DNA from: Pedobacter suwonensis | GTDB taxonomy: Bacteria; Bacteroidota; Bacteroidia; Sphingobacteriales; Sphingobacteriaceae | DNA: 64,000 nucleotides | Reading direction: 5' to 3' | Assembly: GCF_900111825.1 (NCBI RefSeq) | Contig: NZ_FOJM01000019.1 | Location: forward strand, 1 to 64,000 | Shown: positions 16,317-25,204 of the stretch, one piece after another | Numbering within the stretch: position 1 is the stretch's first letter | Layout of the letters: every line of letters starts with the position of its first letter | The notes under the pieces: model-generated | What the model was told of the DNA's origin: nothing | The model's database searches: none | Seen by the model: only the letters and a program-made list of their open reading frames with translations | Position numbers and translations under genes: made by a program

Positions 16317-16978
16317 TGGCATTTTCAAAAGAAGAGATCGCAAAGCGCATCGCTAAAGAAATAAAAGACGGATACTATGTTAACCTGGGCATCGGCATAC
16401 CTACGCTTGTGGCCAATTATATTCCAAAGGGAATTAACGTCGTATTGCAATCAGAAAACGGCTTATTGGGTATGGGACCGTTCCCTTTTGAAGGGGAAGA
16501 AGATGCCGATTTAATTAATGCGGGAAAACAAACCATTACTACCTTGCCGGGGTCGTCTATTTTTGATTCGGCCATGAGTTTCGGGATGATCCGCGCACAA
16601 AAAGTAGATTTGACCATTTTAGGTGCCATGGAAGTATCAGAAAATGGAGATATCGCCAATTGGAAAATTCCGGGTAAAATGGTGAAGGGAATGGGGGGCG
16701 CAATGGATTTAGTGGCATCAGCCAAAAATATTATTGTAGCCATGCAGCATATTAATAAGGCCGGAGAAAGCAAGTTGTTGCCAAAGTGTACTTTGCCTTT
16801 AACCGGGGTAAAATGTATCAAAAAAATTGTAACTGAACTGGCTGTGCTGGATATTTTACCTGAAGGTGGTTTTAAACTTTTAGAGCGTGCACCAGGGGTA
16901 AGTATCGGGTTTATACAACAATCTACAGCTGGAAGATTAATTGTGGAGGGCGAAATCCCTGAAATGAGACTGGATTAA
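16316..16978 (+). CDS. scoB: 3-oxoacid CoA-transferase subunit B
   Basis: A 220-residue beta subunit with the catalytic glutamate in SENGLLG (E47), the GIGIPTLVANY loop and the GAMEVSENGDIANW, then GKMVKGMGGAMDL segments. It completes the enzyme with scoA, 351 bases upstream. Its ATG overlaps the stop of the disrupted DUF4260 gene by one base, so expression may depend on reinitiation if the upstream frameshift is real. A terminator hairpin follows at 17111-17146. Confidence 0.94.
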   Translation: MAFSKEEIAKRIAKEIKDGYYVNLGIGIPTLVANYIPKGINVVLQSENGLLGMGPFPFEGEEDADLINAGKQTITTLPGSSIFDSAMSFGMIRAQKVDLTILGAMEVSENGDIANWKIPGKMVKGMGGAMDLVASAKNIIVAMQHINKAGESKLLPKCTLPLTGVKCIKKIVTELAVLDILPEGGFKLLERAPGVSIGFIQQSTAGRLIVEGEIPEMRLD

Positions 16979-17110
16979 TTAGTGGTTGGCAGAGACACAA
17001 GCTACGGCGATTACGATTTCCATTTTGTTAGGTTGGGCAGGCCGAAAGGCTTTCAATTCTATTACAACAAGTTTTCGACTCCGCTCAGGCTGACAAAAGC
17101 TATAATAATC

Positions 17111-17146
17111 AAAAAGGAGTCAGGCGTTTAAACCTGACTCCTTTTT
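17111..17146. terminator. bidirectional terminator between scoB and udk
   Basis: Perfect 14-base arms AAAAAGGAGTCAGG (17111-17124) and CCTGACTCCTTTTT (17133-17146) with an 8-base loop; T-runs face both ways. It lies between the convergent scoB (+) and udk (-) genes. The stretch just before it (about 17035-17105) resembles a dispersed intergenic repeat (GACTCCGCTCAGGCTGACA). Confidence 0.9.
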
Positions 17147-17149
17147 GGT

Positions 17150-17800
17150 TTACTGTATATCAACCAGAACGCTATTCCTTAAATTATTTGAAATATCTTC
17201 TGTGATGGCAATGATTTCATCGGGTTCGTTGGTATTGTTCATCACTACCTTATTGCATTCTTCGCGGTAGGGTAACAGGTATTCTTTATAAGCCGGCACC
17301 ACGTGGTTATGCCATTTGTAAAGTACATCATCTTCAGGGTAACCACGTTCCAAACCATCACGTTTAATACGGCGGTCTAAAGCAATATGCTCATCTGCAT
17401 CAACAAAAATAGTATGATCCAATAATGCTGCAATTTCTTTAAAGTGAAGAATAAAAAGGCCCTCCACAATAATGATTGGGGCTGATTTGATTTCCAGGAT
17501 TTTAACAACAGCCAGTGGATTGTTGAAGTTGTATTCCTTTTTATAAACCACTTCTCCGTTGATCAGCTGTTTAATGTCTTTTAAAAACTGTTCGCTATCA
17601 ATGGTTGAGGGTAGGTCAAAATTGTACAATTTGTTTTCTTCCTGTGTCATATCGCCAGCCGGAATGTAATAATCATCCTGCGATACAAGGGTTACTTCAT
17701 CCTGTTTAAAATGATGGAGAAAGCAGTTTAAGAAAAATGTTTTGCCCGATCCGCTGCCACCGGCAATACCAATTATAAATGGTTTTTTGTTTACACTCAT
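17150..17800 (-). CDS. udk: uridine kinase
   Basis: A 216-residue P-loop kinase with Walker A GGSGSGKT (14-21), SQDDYY with the substrate aspartate, and IIVEGLFILH plus RRIKRDGLERG (lid). This is the uridine/cytidine kinase family, which phosphorylates uridine and cytidine in the salvage pathway. Its start overlaps the stop of the LysM gene by four bases (ATGA), so it is translationally coupled to that cell-envelope gene. A phosphoribulokinase-like substrate is less likely. Confidence 0.9.
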   Translation of the reverse strand: MSVNKKPFIIGIAGGSGSGKTFFLNCFLHHFKQDEVTLVSQDDYYIPAGDMTQEENKLYNFDLPSTIDSEQFLKDIKQLINGEVVYKKEYNFNNPLAVVKILEIKSAPIIIVEGLFILHFKEIAALLDHTIFVDADEHIALDRRIKRDGLERGYPEDDVLYKWHNHVVPAYKEYLLPYREECNKVVMNNTNEPDEIIAITEDISNNLRNSVLVDIQ

Positions 17801-19326
17801 TGAGCACTATAGGTTAAATTGCAGAAAAAACGTTTGTCTAAAGCTCCCAACGAATCGGCTACTGCTTTAGTCATCACAATAATAACATCTTTTGTAGATT
17901 CGTTTTCTGTAAATTTACCAACAACTTTTGCAAAGGTAGTACGGTTGGTCATGGGGTTGGTAATCTTAATTACCCTGCCTACAGGTGCTGTACGGTGTAA
18001 AACCAACATTTTCGTTCCATCTAAATCCTGGTCTGCAATCCATACTGCAGTTCCTTTTTCTTCAATCTGGCTTAAGCCGTATACGCTCGGGTCGCGGCGG
18101 AGTTTAGGATCTTTAACCATGGTGCTGTCTGGCTCATTTTCCTGTTCTTCTTTTGATAAATCATTTACCGATCTTGGCTGTGGCGGCTTAGGAATAATCA
18201 GTTTCTGATCAACTTTGATATTATTGTCCTCCAATTTATTTGCCGTTCTGATCTGATAGGCAGTCAGGTTATATTTTTTAGCAATGGAAAAAATGTTTTC
18301 ACCAGTAGCTACCGTGTGGATAAAACTTTCTTCCTTGCTGGCGGCAGGAACTTCTTTTGTTGCTGTTGTTTCAGCCTGTTTTTCTTTTGGTACCTGAACA
18401 TCTGTAATAATTCCTCCAGGTACCTTCAAAACCTGTCCGATGGTAATGGCATTATCAGGAAGATTGTTCATTTTCCTGAGTTGGTAGGCCGTAACGCCAT
18501 ACTGCTTGGCAATGGTAAAAATCGTTTCGTTTCTTAAAACGGTATGGGTGCCAGCTGCATCGGTAGGTTTGCTTTCCTGTACCGGTTTCTCATCAGCAGT
18601 CGCTACTACTTTATTTTCATCAACATTTTTAGTGGCGGGAATTTTAAGCTTTTGCCCAATCCGGAGGTTATTGCCTGACAAATTGTTGGCCCTTTTTATT
18701 TCTTCAACCGTAGTGCCATATTTCTCCGCAATTTTTCCTAAAAACTCTTTTGCTGCAACGGTGTGTTCAATCATGGTTTGATCGGACGGAGGCATATTAC
18801 TTACCGTTGATGCTGTATTGGTTGTTGCTGGCTGGTTCACTGGCGGCTCGGCTTCCGTAACCTGCGTTCCGTTTTTTGCCGGTATTTTTAAAACCTGTCC
18901 AATACTTAAATTGTTGCTTTTTAACTGATTTAATGCCTTAATCTCATTGATGGTGGTTCCATATTTTTCGGCCAGCATGTTCAGGTTTTCTTTCGGCTTA
19001 ATAGTGTGTTCAATTACGTTGCCGGTTGTTGCAGAAGTTGTTTCCGTATTCGATGATCCGCTAGCCGTAAAAGGAATATTGGTAGGTACTTTGATAATCG
19101 CCCCAACCTGCAGATATTTATTGTTGTTAAAAGCCATAATATCCTTCGGAGATACATTGTATCTTCTCCCGATAGAATAATAGGTGTCTTTTGCTACAGT
19201 CTGGTGAACGATGAGTTTTTTTCCATTATTGTTTTCTACACCGATAGAGTCTCTCGCTGTATTGGCTTTTGCATTTGCAATATTTAAGGCAAATAATACA
19301 ACAGCAGATAAATATATTTTATGCAT
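17797..19326 (-). CDS. secreted protein with five LysM repeats and DPBB-like C terminus
   Basis: The 509-residue protein starts with a signal peptide (MHKIYLSAVVLFALNIANA) and holds five LysM repeats at about 36-82, 109-157, 186-235, 260-305 and 335-382, each with the pattern HTV...IAKKY....EI...N-L..N.I..GQ-L-IP, separated by Thr/Ala/Gln-rich linkers. The last 100 residues (GTAVWIADQD, RTAPVGRVIKITNPMTNR, TTFAKVVG) look like a double-psi beta-barrel as in RlpA. It should bind peptidoglycan in the periplasm. A direct enzymatic role is not shown. It opens the operon with udk. Confidence 0.87.
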   Translation of the reverse strand: MHKIYLSAVVLFALNIANAKANTARDSIGVENNNGKKLIVHQTVAKDTYYSIGRRYNVSPKDIMAFNNNKYLQVGAIIKVPTNIPFTASGSSNTETTSATTGNVIEHTIKPKENLNMLAEKYGTTINEIKALNQLKSNNLSIGQVLKIPAKNGTQVTEAEPPVNQPATTNTASTVSNMPPSDQTMIEHTVAAKEFLGKIAEKYGTTVEEIKRANNLSGNNLRIGQKLKIPATKNVDENKVVATADEKPVQESKPTDAAGTHTVLRNETIFTIAKQYGVTAYQLRKMNNLPDNAITIGQVLKVPGGIITDVQVPKEKQAETTATKEVPAASKEESFIHTVATGENIFSIAKKYNLTAYQIRTANKLEDNNIKVDQKLIIPKPPQPRSVNDLSKEEQENEPDSTMVKDPKLRRDPSVYGLSQIEEKGTAVWIADQDLDGTKMLVLHRTAPVGRVIKITNPMTNRTTFAKVVGKFTENESTKDVIIVMTKAVADSLGALDKRFFCNLTYSAQ

Positions 19327-19459
19327 TTATTTCTATATAAATTTCTAAATCAAGGAGCGCAATTATACGAATAATATTGCTAAACATCTTAAGTTGAACG
19401 GTTGACTTGCGATTAATAACAGGATGATTTTAATCTTTCAATAATGTTATATTATTCAT

Positions 19460-19475
19460 TTACAAATATTTGTAA
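19460..19475. promoter_or_regulatory. 16-base perfect palindrome upstream of dps
   Basis: TTACAAATATTTGTAA is a perfect palindrome about 134 bases before the dps start, in the divergent region between the LysM gene and dps. Its size and position fit an operator for a dimeric regulator, for example of the PerR/Fur or OxyR-controlled peroxide response that often governs dps, but the regulator is not identified. AT-rich DNA can make such palindromes by chance. Confidence 0.35.
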
Positions 19476-19608
19476 TATCTTCGTTTTGCTATTTATTAGC
19501 TATTAAACGATTGAATAAATAACGTATTGTTCAAAAGACAAAATTGAGCAAACTTTTATAAATTCCGTTTGTTACGTTCACATCAAAAACAATATAAATC
19601 ATAATAAA

Positions 19609-20088
19609 ATGGACGCGAAAGAAATAAGCTTGAATGAAAAAGAAGTTAAACCAGTTGTAGATCTGTTAAACGATTATCTGGCTAATTACCATATTCATTA
19701 TCAAAAATTAAGAGGCTGCCACTGGAACATTAAAGGGCAGAATTTTTTTACGCTTCATGTAAAGTTCGAAGAATTATATTCCAATGCGCAGTTGACTATT
19801 GATGAGATTGCGGAACGTGTATTAACATTAGGTAAGCCACCTCACAGTCGCTTTGCCGATTACATTAAGGAATCCAAAATCAAGGAAGTGGATACCATAG
19901 GCATGAAAGATTTAGATATGGTTGAAGCCATTTTAGATGATATGGCCACACTGATTGAGTTGGAACGTGAAGTGATGGAAGCCTCTGAACAGGCTGGTGA
20001 CGACGGAACGAATGACATGGTAAACAAGTTTATGCAGTTTAAAGAGAAAAATACCTGGATGTTACGTTCTTTCGCTGGTAAGAGATAG
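19609..20088 (+). CDS. dps: Dps family DNA-binding/ferritin-like protein
   Basis: A 159-residue four-helix protein with the Dps signature: YQKLRGCHWNIKGQNFFTLH (ferroxidase H38), FEELYSNAQLTIDEIAERVLTLG and a C-terminal KNTWMLRSFAGK. Dps dodecamers oxidise and store iron and protect DNA during oxidative or starvation stress. The N-terminal tail is short and only mildly basic, so DNA binding is likely but not certain. It is a single gene with its own terminator at 20110-20158. Confidence 0.94.
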   Translation: MDAKEISLNEKEVKPVVDLLNDYLANYHIHYQKLRGCHWNIKGQNFFTLHVKFEELYSNAQLTIDEIAERVLTLGKPPHSRFADYIKESKIKEVDTIGMKDLDMVEAILDDMATLIELEREVMEASEQAGDDGTNDMVNKFMQFKEKNTWMLRSFAGKR

Positions 20089-20109
20089 ATTACAAATAGT
20101 AGGTTATTG

Positions 20110-20158
20110 GCCTTATATAAGTAGATTTATTGTAAAATATGCTTATATAAGGCTTTTT
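20110..20158 (+). terminator. dps terminator
   Basis: Arms GCCTTATATAAG (20110-20121) and CTTATATAAGGC (20142-20153) with a 20-base loop, followed by six T (20154-20159). It follows the dps stop by 22 bases. Confidence 0.8.
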
Positions 20159-20190
20159 TGTTTTATAGAAAGTCTAAATATTTATCTTTG
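20158..20190 (+). promoter_or_regulatory. candidate Bacteroidota promoter of the UbiD gene
   Basis: TATCTTTG (20183-20190) matches the -7 consensus TAnnTTTG, and TTG at 20158-20160 lies 22 bases upstream as a -33 element. The ATG at 20194 is only three bases downstream, so a transcript from here would be almost leaderless. This is the main doubt; a slightly later start codon or another promoter would remove it. Confidence 0.45.
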
Positions 20191-20193
20191 AAC

Positions 20194-22029
20194 ATGGCAT
20201 ACAAAAGTTTAGCAGCATGTGTTTCAGATCTCGAAAAGCATGGTCATTTGATCAGGATAAAAGAAGAAGTAGATCCTTATTTGGAAATGGCCTCGATCCA
20301 TTTACGGGTTTACGAAAATAAAGGTCCGGCTATTCTATTTGAAAAAGTGAAAGGAAGCCCTTTTCCTGCCGTTTCCAATTTATTTGGAACTTTAGAGAGA
20401 TCAAAGTTCATTTTCAGAGATACCTTACCCAAAGTGCAACAGTTGGTTGCCTTGAGGAACGACCCCATGAAGGCATTAAAAAATCCTTTCAAATATGTCG
20501 GCTCTGCAATGTCAGCTTTATCTGCACTGCCGCTAAAAACACCATCTGCTAAAAGTAAGTTTATCAAAACCAGCATCAGTCAGTTACCACAGATTGTGAA
20601 CTGGCCTATGGATGGCGGACCTTTTGTTACCATGCCGCAGGTATATACTGAAGACATAGAAAAGCCTGGCGTAATGAATGCCAATTTAGGTATGTACCGG
20701 ATCCAGCTGGCTGGAAACGATTATATTCATGACAAGGAAATTGGGTTACACTATCAGATTCATAGGGGCATAGGCGTGCATCAATCTAAAGCCAATGCGC
20801 TGGGGCAACCCCTAAAGGTGAGTATTTTTGTTGGTGGCCCGCCATCACACCCGCTGGCTGCTGTAATGCCCTTGCCAGAGGGATTGTCTGAAATGACTTT
20901 TGCCGGCGCACTTGGCAACAGGCGATTCCGTTATTTTTATGATGATGAAGGTTTTTGCATTTCTGCAGATGCCGATTTCATCATCACAGGAACCGTCTAT
21001 CCCAATGAAAATAAGCCGGAGGGGCCTTTTGGAGATCATTTGGGATATTATAGCTTAACGCATCCGTTTCCTTTAATGAAAGTACACAACGTGTACCATA
21101 AAAAAGATGCCATATGGTCATTTACGGTGGTTGGTCGTCCGCCGCAGGAAGACACCAGTTTTGGCGCACTGATTCATGAGATTACAGGTTCGGCCATTCC
21201 GCAGGAAATACATGGTTTAAAAGAAGTACATGCAGTTGATGCGGCAGGTGTACATCCCTTGCTTTTTGCCATAGGTAGTGAGCGTTACACACCTTATTTA
21301 AAAGAGAGAAGGCCGCAGGAGATTTTAACCATAGCAAATCACATTTTAGGTAAAAACCAGTTGAGCCTGGCTAAATATCTTTTTATTGCAGCTCAGGAAG
21401 ATGATCCGCATTTAAGTACGCACCATATCGATGATTTTATAAAACACGTACTGGAACGGGTAGATTTTAGCAGGGACATCCATTTTTATACCAATACTAC
21501 CATTGATACGCTTGATTACAGTGGCGACGGATTAAATAGTGGATCGAAGGTTGTTATTGCTGCAGCAGGGGAAAAAAAACGCGGACTGTGGGATAAAATT
21601 CCTGAAGGACTAAGGCTAAGTGATGATTTTAATCAACCAAAAATAGCGATGCCAGGGGTTTTAGTCCTGCAAGGCAATAAGTATATAAATGCGGAGAAAA
21701 CGGCTGCTGAAATTGCCTTGTTAAATATGGCACTAATGAATCAGGATTTATCGGGCCTACCATTAATTATTCTGGCTGATGACACATCGTTTACCGCTGC
21801 AACGGTTAATAATTTTGTTTGGGTAACTTTTACGAGAAGCAACCCTGCAGCAGATATTTACGGCATTAACGATTTTACCATTAATAAACACTGGGGCTGT
21901 AAAGGACCATTGGTCATTGACGCACGAAAAAAGCCCCACCACGCTCCAGAATTGATTAAAGATGCAGTGGTTGAGGCTAAAATAGATGAGATGGGTAAAG
22001 AGGGTGGAAGGTTATTTGGAATGATATAA
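20194..22029 (+). CDS. UbiD family decarboxylase (long form)
   Basis: Start at 20194 (MAYKSLAACVSDL) gives 611 residues. It has the UbiD sentence PEGPFGDHLGYYS with the catalytic and prFMN/Mn-binding region, preceded by FCISADADFIITG. UbiD enzymes use prenylated FMN to remove a carboxyl group from aromatic or unsaturated acids; long Bacteroidota members are usually named menaquinone biosynthesis decarboxylases. No UbiX or menaquinone gene lies nearby, so the substrate is open. It stands alone between dps and a hypothetical gene on the other strand. Confidence 0.87.
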   Translation: MAYKSLAACVSDLEKHGHLIRIKEEVDPYLEMASIHLRVYENKGPAILFEKVKGSPFPAVSNLFGTLERSKFIFRDTLPKVQQLVALRNDPMKALKNPFKYVGSAMSALSALPLKTPSAKSKFIKTSISQLPQIVNWPMDGGPFVTMPQVYTEDIEKPGVMNANLGMYRIQLAGNDYIHDKEIGLHYQIHRGIGVHQSKANALGQPLKVSIFVGGPPSHPLAAVMPLPEGLSEMTFAGALGNRRFRYFYDDEGFCISADADFIITGTVYPNENKPEGPFGDHLGYYSLTHPFPLMKVHNVYHKKDAIWSFTVVGRPPQEDTSFGALIHEITGSAIPQEIHGLKEVHAVDAAGVHPLLFAIGSERYTPYLKERRPQEILTIANHILGKNQLSLAKYLFIAAQEDDPHLSTHHIDDFIKHVLERVDFSRDIHFYTNTTIDTLDYSGDGLNSGSKVVIAAAGEKKRGLWDKIPEGLRLSDDFNQPKIAMPGVLVLQGNKYINAEKTAAEIALLNMALMNQDLSGLPLIILADDTSFTAATVNNFVWVTFTRSNPAADIYGINDFTINKHWGCKGPLVIDARKKPHHAPELIKDAVVEAKIDEMGKEGGRLFGMI

Positions 22030-22080
22030 CCTGAAAATCCTACTAATTATGCGAGTATAAGGCCTGGTTTTAAGAGTTGT

Positions 22081-22101
22081 TTATTACAATTGATGTAATA
22101 A
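22081..22101. terminator. weak hairpin between convergent genes
   Basis: Arms TTATTACA (22081-22088) and TGTAATAA (22094-22101) around a five-base loop, with A/T-rich flanks. It lies between the UbiD gene (+) and the hypothetical gene at 22110 (-), where a bidirectional terminator is expected. The stem is AT-only apart from one pair, so it is weak. Confidence 0.35.
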
Positions 22102-22109
22102 AATAAAAA

Positions 22110-22583
22110 TTAAATACCACAAAAATTGGCTGCACCTTTTAAAATCATTGTTGCAAGAAAACCTACAACCAAAGTGAGGATCATCGGATTGATTGCACCT
22201 ATCCCGATTGTAGCCGCTATTGCTGATAATGCAACAGTTAATATTTTTTTCAATCCCGCTTCTTCGTCAATCAGTTTTTGTATCTCAGCATAGATTTTAC
22301 AAAGAATTTTTTTTATCTGGCTTGCCGTTTTATTTCTGCCCAGCCATTCAAGGAACCTTCGAAATGGATTCCACATTTCATAACCAATATTTGATGAATA
22401 TGATACGCTCATCATATTTGCAACCATATCCAAATTTGGTTTGTCGTCTAAATCTTTATCAATTTCCCAGTTAATGTTGCTTCGCATATATCCTACCGGA
22501 TCTTTTGAGTCAACAGTTGCCTTTAACTGTTCTGATAATACATCTAAGTCAAATTTTTGATTTAATTCATCAAGTGAACTCAT
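22110..22583 (-). CDS. hypothetical protein with C-terminal membrane segments
   Basis: A 157-residue protein I do not recognise. Residues 1-110 are polar and partly helical (DELNQKFDLDVLSEQLKATV; ASQIKKILCKIYAEIQKLID). Residues about 112-153 contain two hydrophobic stretches (ILTVALSAIAATIGIGAI and ILTLVVGFLATMIL) that should span a membrane as a hairpin. A tryptophan-rich patch (MWNPFRRFLEWLG) precedes them. No signal peptide. The neighbouring divergent gene at 22934 is also unknown. Confidence 0.6.
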   Translation of the reverse strand: MSSLDELNQKFDLDVLSEQLKATVDSKDPVGYMRSNINWEIDKDLDDKPNLDMVANMMSVSYSSNIGYEMWNPFRRFLEWLGRNKTASQIKKILCKIYAEIQKLIDEEAGLKKILTVALSAIAATIGIGAINPMILTLVVGFLATMILKGAANFCGI

Positions 22584-22933
22584 TTTTAAATTCTTTTAAT
22601 TCTAGTGCCTACTCTTTTGGTTTTCAGCTTCCCCATTAAGCTAATTGCTCCTTCAAAACTACCATGGAGATTATATTCAAATCAAGCGTGAAAGCGCTCG
22701 AATTTGTACGCGTGAAAAGCGCAATGTCCTGCCGAAAAATCGCGGTATTTTAAAATAAATAGAAGAGGGTTAAAGAATGTGATGCTTAATTTAAATACGT
22801 TACAGTTTGATTTTTAAGGCTTTGAAATGCTGTTTGCCTGAGTGAGGTATGGTTGGAGGATTTTCAATTTCAAATTTTCATCGTGTATATTTAGGTATAA
22901 GTTATTTATAAACCTCAAACTAAATTAAAAGCT
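22584..22933. other. intergenic region without recognised features
   Basis: This 350-base divergent gap separates two unknown genes. It contains a short GC-richer patch around 22685-22735 with repeated GCGCTC/AAAGCGC words but no gene, clear promoter or stable long hairpin that I can support. Confidence 0.5.
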
Positions 22934-23755
22934 ATGGAACCATTACCAAAAACATTTGTTACCAGACAGGAAAGTAATTATCGAGAACTATGGTTCAATA
23001 ATTACAAGTATCCAATACTGAATGTCATTACATCTTCGCAGGAAGGTGAACAGGAAACCAGAAAGATTGATTTTGTGAATATAGATGCCGCAATTGATTT
23101 TTTTACCAAATTAACCGAAGGGCTTAAAAAAGATGATGGAGTGAGAGTATATTTTGCCTCTCCATCAAGAGATGGAAATGTATATAAAGATAAATGTGGC
23201 GTACTTACACTCATTTTTGTCAAAACCAATGGCGTAAATCATCTTGATGATAAAACTTATTACGCTTTCAATGGAAAAACCTTCGATAAGATTGAGGAGG
23301 ATCAAGCCAGACTTTGGGTTCATAATTATCAAAACATAAAACGTAAAATTCTTTTTGAAACCCTATCAGACAATGACCGAACTAATTTTATCCATGAAAC
23401 AAAGCACGTGTGGTTTAGTTCGGAGCAGATGATACAAACTCGTGATGAAATGATATACCAAAAAGGTAAGGCGGGAAGTATGGTAACTGGGTTCGGTATC
23501 CGTTTTGTATCATACACGAACCTGGCCTATTCTTTTCCTAAACCGGTATCAGGTGCAGAAGATAGAAGACAGCGTCTAACAATCGGTTTTACCTTTATGA
23601 ACAAGAACAGGGATATTGGTATTGAAGATATTGATAGTGAAGAGTTTAATTATAGGTATGAGTTAACTATAAATAGATTTATTGGTGATACCTTCGACAC
23701 CGGAGATCCGACTCCACCGCCATCAACCGATGATAAAGCTGCACTTGATGTTTAA
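22934..23755 (+). CDS. hypothetical protein
   Basis: A 273-residue soluble protein I do not recognise. It has no signal peptide or membrane segment; alternating hydrophobic and polar stretches suggest a mixed alpha/beta fold (GVRVYFASPSRDGN, KCGVLTLIFVKTNG, KAGSMVTGFGIRFVSYTN). The end is low-complexity (DTGDPTPPPSTDDKAALDV), likely disordered. The polar start MEPLPKTFVTRQESNYREL points to the cytoplasm. It precedes the membrane protein/histidine kinase/response regulator trio by 43 bases and may be co-transcribed with it. Confidence 0.65.
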   Translation: MEPLPKTFVTRQESNYRELWFNNYKYPILNVITSSQEGEQETRKIDFVNIDAAIDFFTKLTEGLKKDDGVRVYFASPSRDGNVYKDKCGVLTLIFVKTNGVNHLDDKTYYAFNGKTFDKIEEDQARLWVHNYQNIKRKILFETLSDNDRTNFIHETKHVWFSSEQMIQTRDEMIYQKGKAGSMVTGFGIRFVSYTNLAYSFPKPVSGAEDRRQRLTIGFTFMNKNRDIGIEDIDSEEFNYRYELTINRFIGDTFDTGDPTPPPSTDDKAALDV

Positions 23756-23798
23756 GATAAATTAGTAAATACTTATTTTAGATATATATTTAAATTTT

Positions 23799-24455
23799 AT
23801 GTATCTCAAATATCTATATCTTATCTCGCTGGGGGTATCCGCCATCACAGGTATTTACCAAATGAACAAAATAACAAGGCAACTCAAAACAGTTGCTTTG
23901 TTATGCACTTATACTTTTCTGTTGGAATTGAGTGTGTTTTTATTCAGGCACAATTTTGGTTATCAGGGAAATATATTACCCCAGTATAATTTTTTTATTC
24001 TGGTGGAATTTATGTTCTATGCTTATTTCTTCAAGCAGATTGTCAAAAATACCTACGTGCTAAAAGCAATAAAACTATTCTTGTTTATATTCCCGGTGCT
24101 CTGGTATATATTTAGTTTTTATTGCTTTAATATATTTCAGTGGAGTAGCTATTCTTTTGTGTTTGGCGGAACAATTATTATTTTTTTTGCGCTTATCTAC
24201 TGCTACGAGAAATTAACATCAAACGAAACAACTTCACTTTTAAACGAAGGTGAATTTTGGGTTGCTATCGGCCTGATCGTGTATTACACCTGCGTTGTAC
24301 CCTATATGGGAATGTTCCATTATTTAACCGCAAATTATGAGCAGTTAGCGGTTAAACTGAAAAAATTAAATCTAATCACTAATATCATCATGTATTTACT
24401 GTTTGCCTACGCTTTTTTATGCAAAATGATCAAGACAGAGAAGTACTCTTCGTAA
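23799..24455 (+). CDS. polytopic membrane protein preceding a histidine kinase
   Basis: A 218-residue protein with about seven hydrophobic segments, starting YLKYLYLISLGVSAITGIYQ and ending ITNIIMYLLFAYAFLCKMI. No known domain is recognised. Its last 37 bases overlap the histidine kinase gene, so the two are translationally coupled. Since that kinase lacks its own sensory domain, this protein may be the sensing partner in the membrane; that is inference from gene order. Confidence 0.7.
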   Translation: MYLKYLYLISLGVSAITGIYQMNKITRQLKTVALLCTYTFLLELSVFLFRHNFGYQGNILPQYNFFILVEFMFYAYFFKQIVKNTYVLKAIKLFLFIFPVLWYIFSFYCFNIFQWSSYSFVFGGTIIIFFALIYCYEKLTSNETTSLLNEGEFWVAIGLIVYYTCVVPYMGMFHYLTANYEQLAVKLKKLNLITNIIMYLLFAYAFLCKMIKTEKYSS

Positions 24456-25204
24456 TTATTCCCAGCATCATTATTTTTTTCGCACTAAGTAGTGCGATTG
24501 TTTTCTTTATGCTCTATTTTCAGAAAAAGAAATTTCAGTATGCAAAAGAAAAAGGAGAACTGGAAAAACAGTACGGCGAGCAGTTGCTGCAATCGCGTTT
24601 GGAAATGCAGGAGCAGACATTTGATACCATAAGTCAGGAAATACATGATAATGTTGGACAGTTACTTAGCTTGGCTAAACTGCAGTTAAGTTTGCTGGAA
24701 AAAAAAGAAGTAAGCGATAAAGTGTTGGTTACCGAGATTAAAGGGAATGTGGGCAATGCGCTAAATGATTTACGTGATATTGCGAAAAGTTTGAGTACGA
24801 GCCGCATCCAGGAGTTAAGCCTGGTGCAGGCCGTTGAGCAGGAGCTGCAACGCATAAGCAGGGCAGGGGCAATTGTAAGCAAAGTTGAGGTAACCGGTAA
24901 GGAGCAGCACATTACCGAACAGAAGAAAATAATCGCTTTCAGGATTGTACAGGAAAGTTTGCAAAATATTTTAAAGCATGCCCAGGCCAACAAAATAGAG
25001 GTCGTATTTGATTTTGCAGAACAGCTAAACATCACGATTGCAGATAACGGTGTCGGTTTTAGCACCGTTGAAAAAGCCAAGATTGATACCGGATTGGGTC
25101 TTTTGAATATTGTAAAGCGCGCTAAATTGATTATGGGAGAAGCGACAATCGACAGTGTGATTAATAATGGAACAAAAATTACCTTAACGATACCTTATGT
25201 CTGA
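24419..25204 (+). CDS. sensor histidine kinase, NarX/HisKA_3 type
   Basis: The 261-residue protein has one N-terminal membrane helix (about 10-33), a coiled coil, the HisKA_3 H-box QEIHDNVGQLLSLAKLQL (phosphorylated H76), and a HATPase_c domain with ADNGVGF and GLGLLNIVKRA. No extracytoplasmic sensor domain is present. Start at 24419 overlaps the upstream membrane gene by 37 bases and the gene's end overlaps the response regulator by eight, giving a fully overlapping three-gene unit. It should phosphorylate the response regulator next to it. Confidence 0.9.
   Translation: MQNDQDREVLFVIIPSIIIFFALSSAIVFFMLYFQKKKFQYAKEKGELEKQYGEQLLQSRLEMQEQTFDTISQEIHDNVGQLLSLAKLQLSLLEKKEVSDKVLVTEIKGNVGNALNDLRDIAKSLSTSRIQELSLVQAVEQELQRISRAGAIVSKVEVTGKEQHITEQKKIIAFRIVQESLQNILKHAQANKIEVVFDFAEQLNITIADNGVGFSTVEKAKIDTGLGLLNIVKRAKLIMGEATIDSVINNGTKITLTIPYV

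Noticed and set aside
16417..16821. 134-codon frame opposite scoB
   Set aside because: Shadow of scoB; the + strand product is a complete, motif-bearing enzyme.
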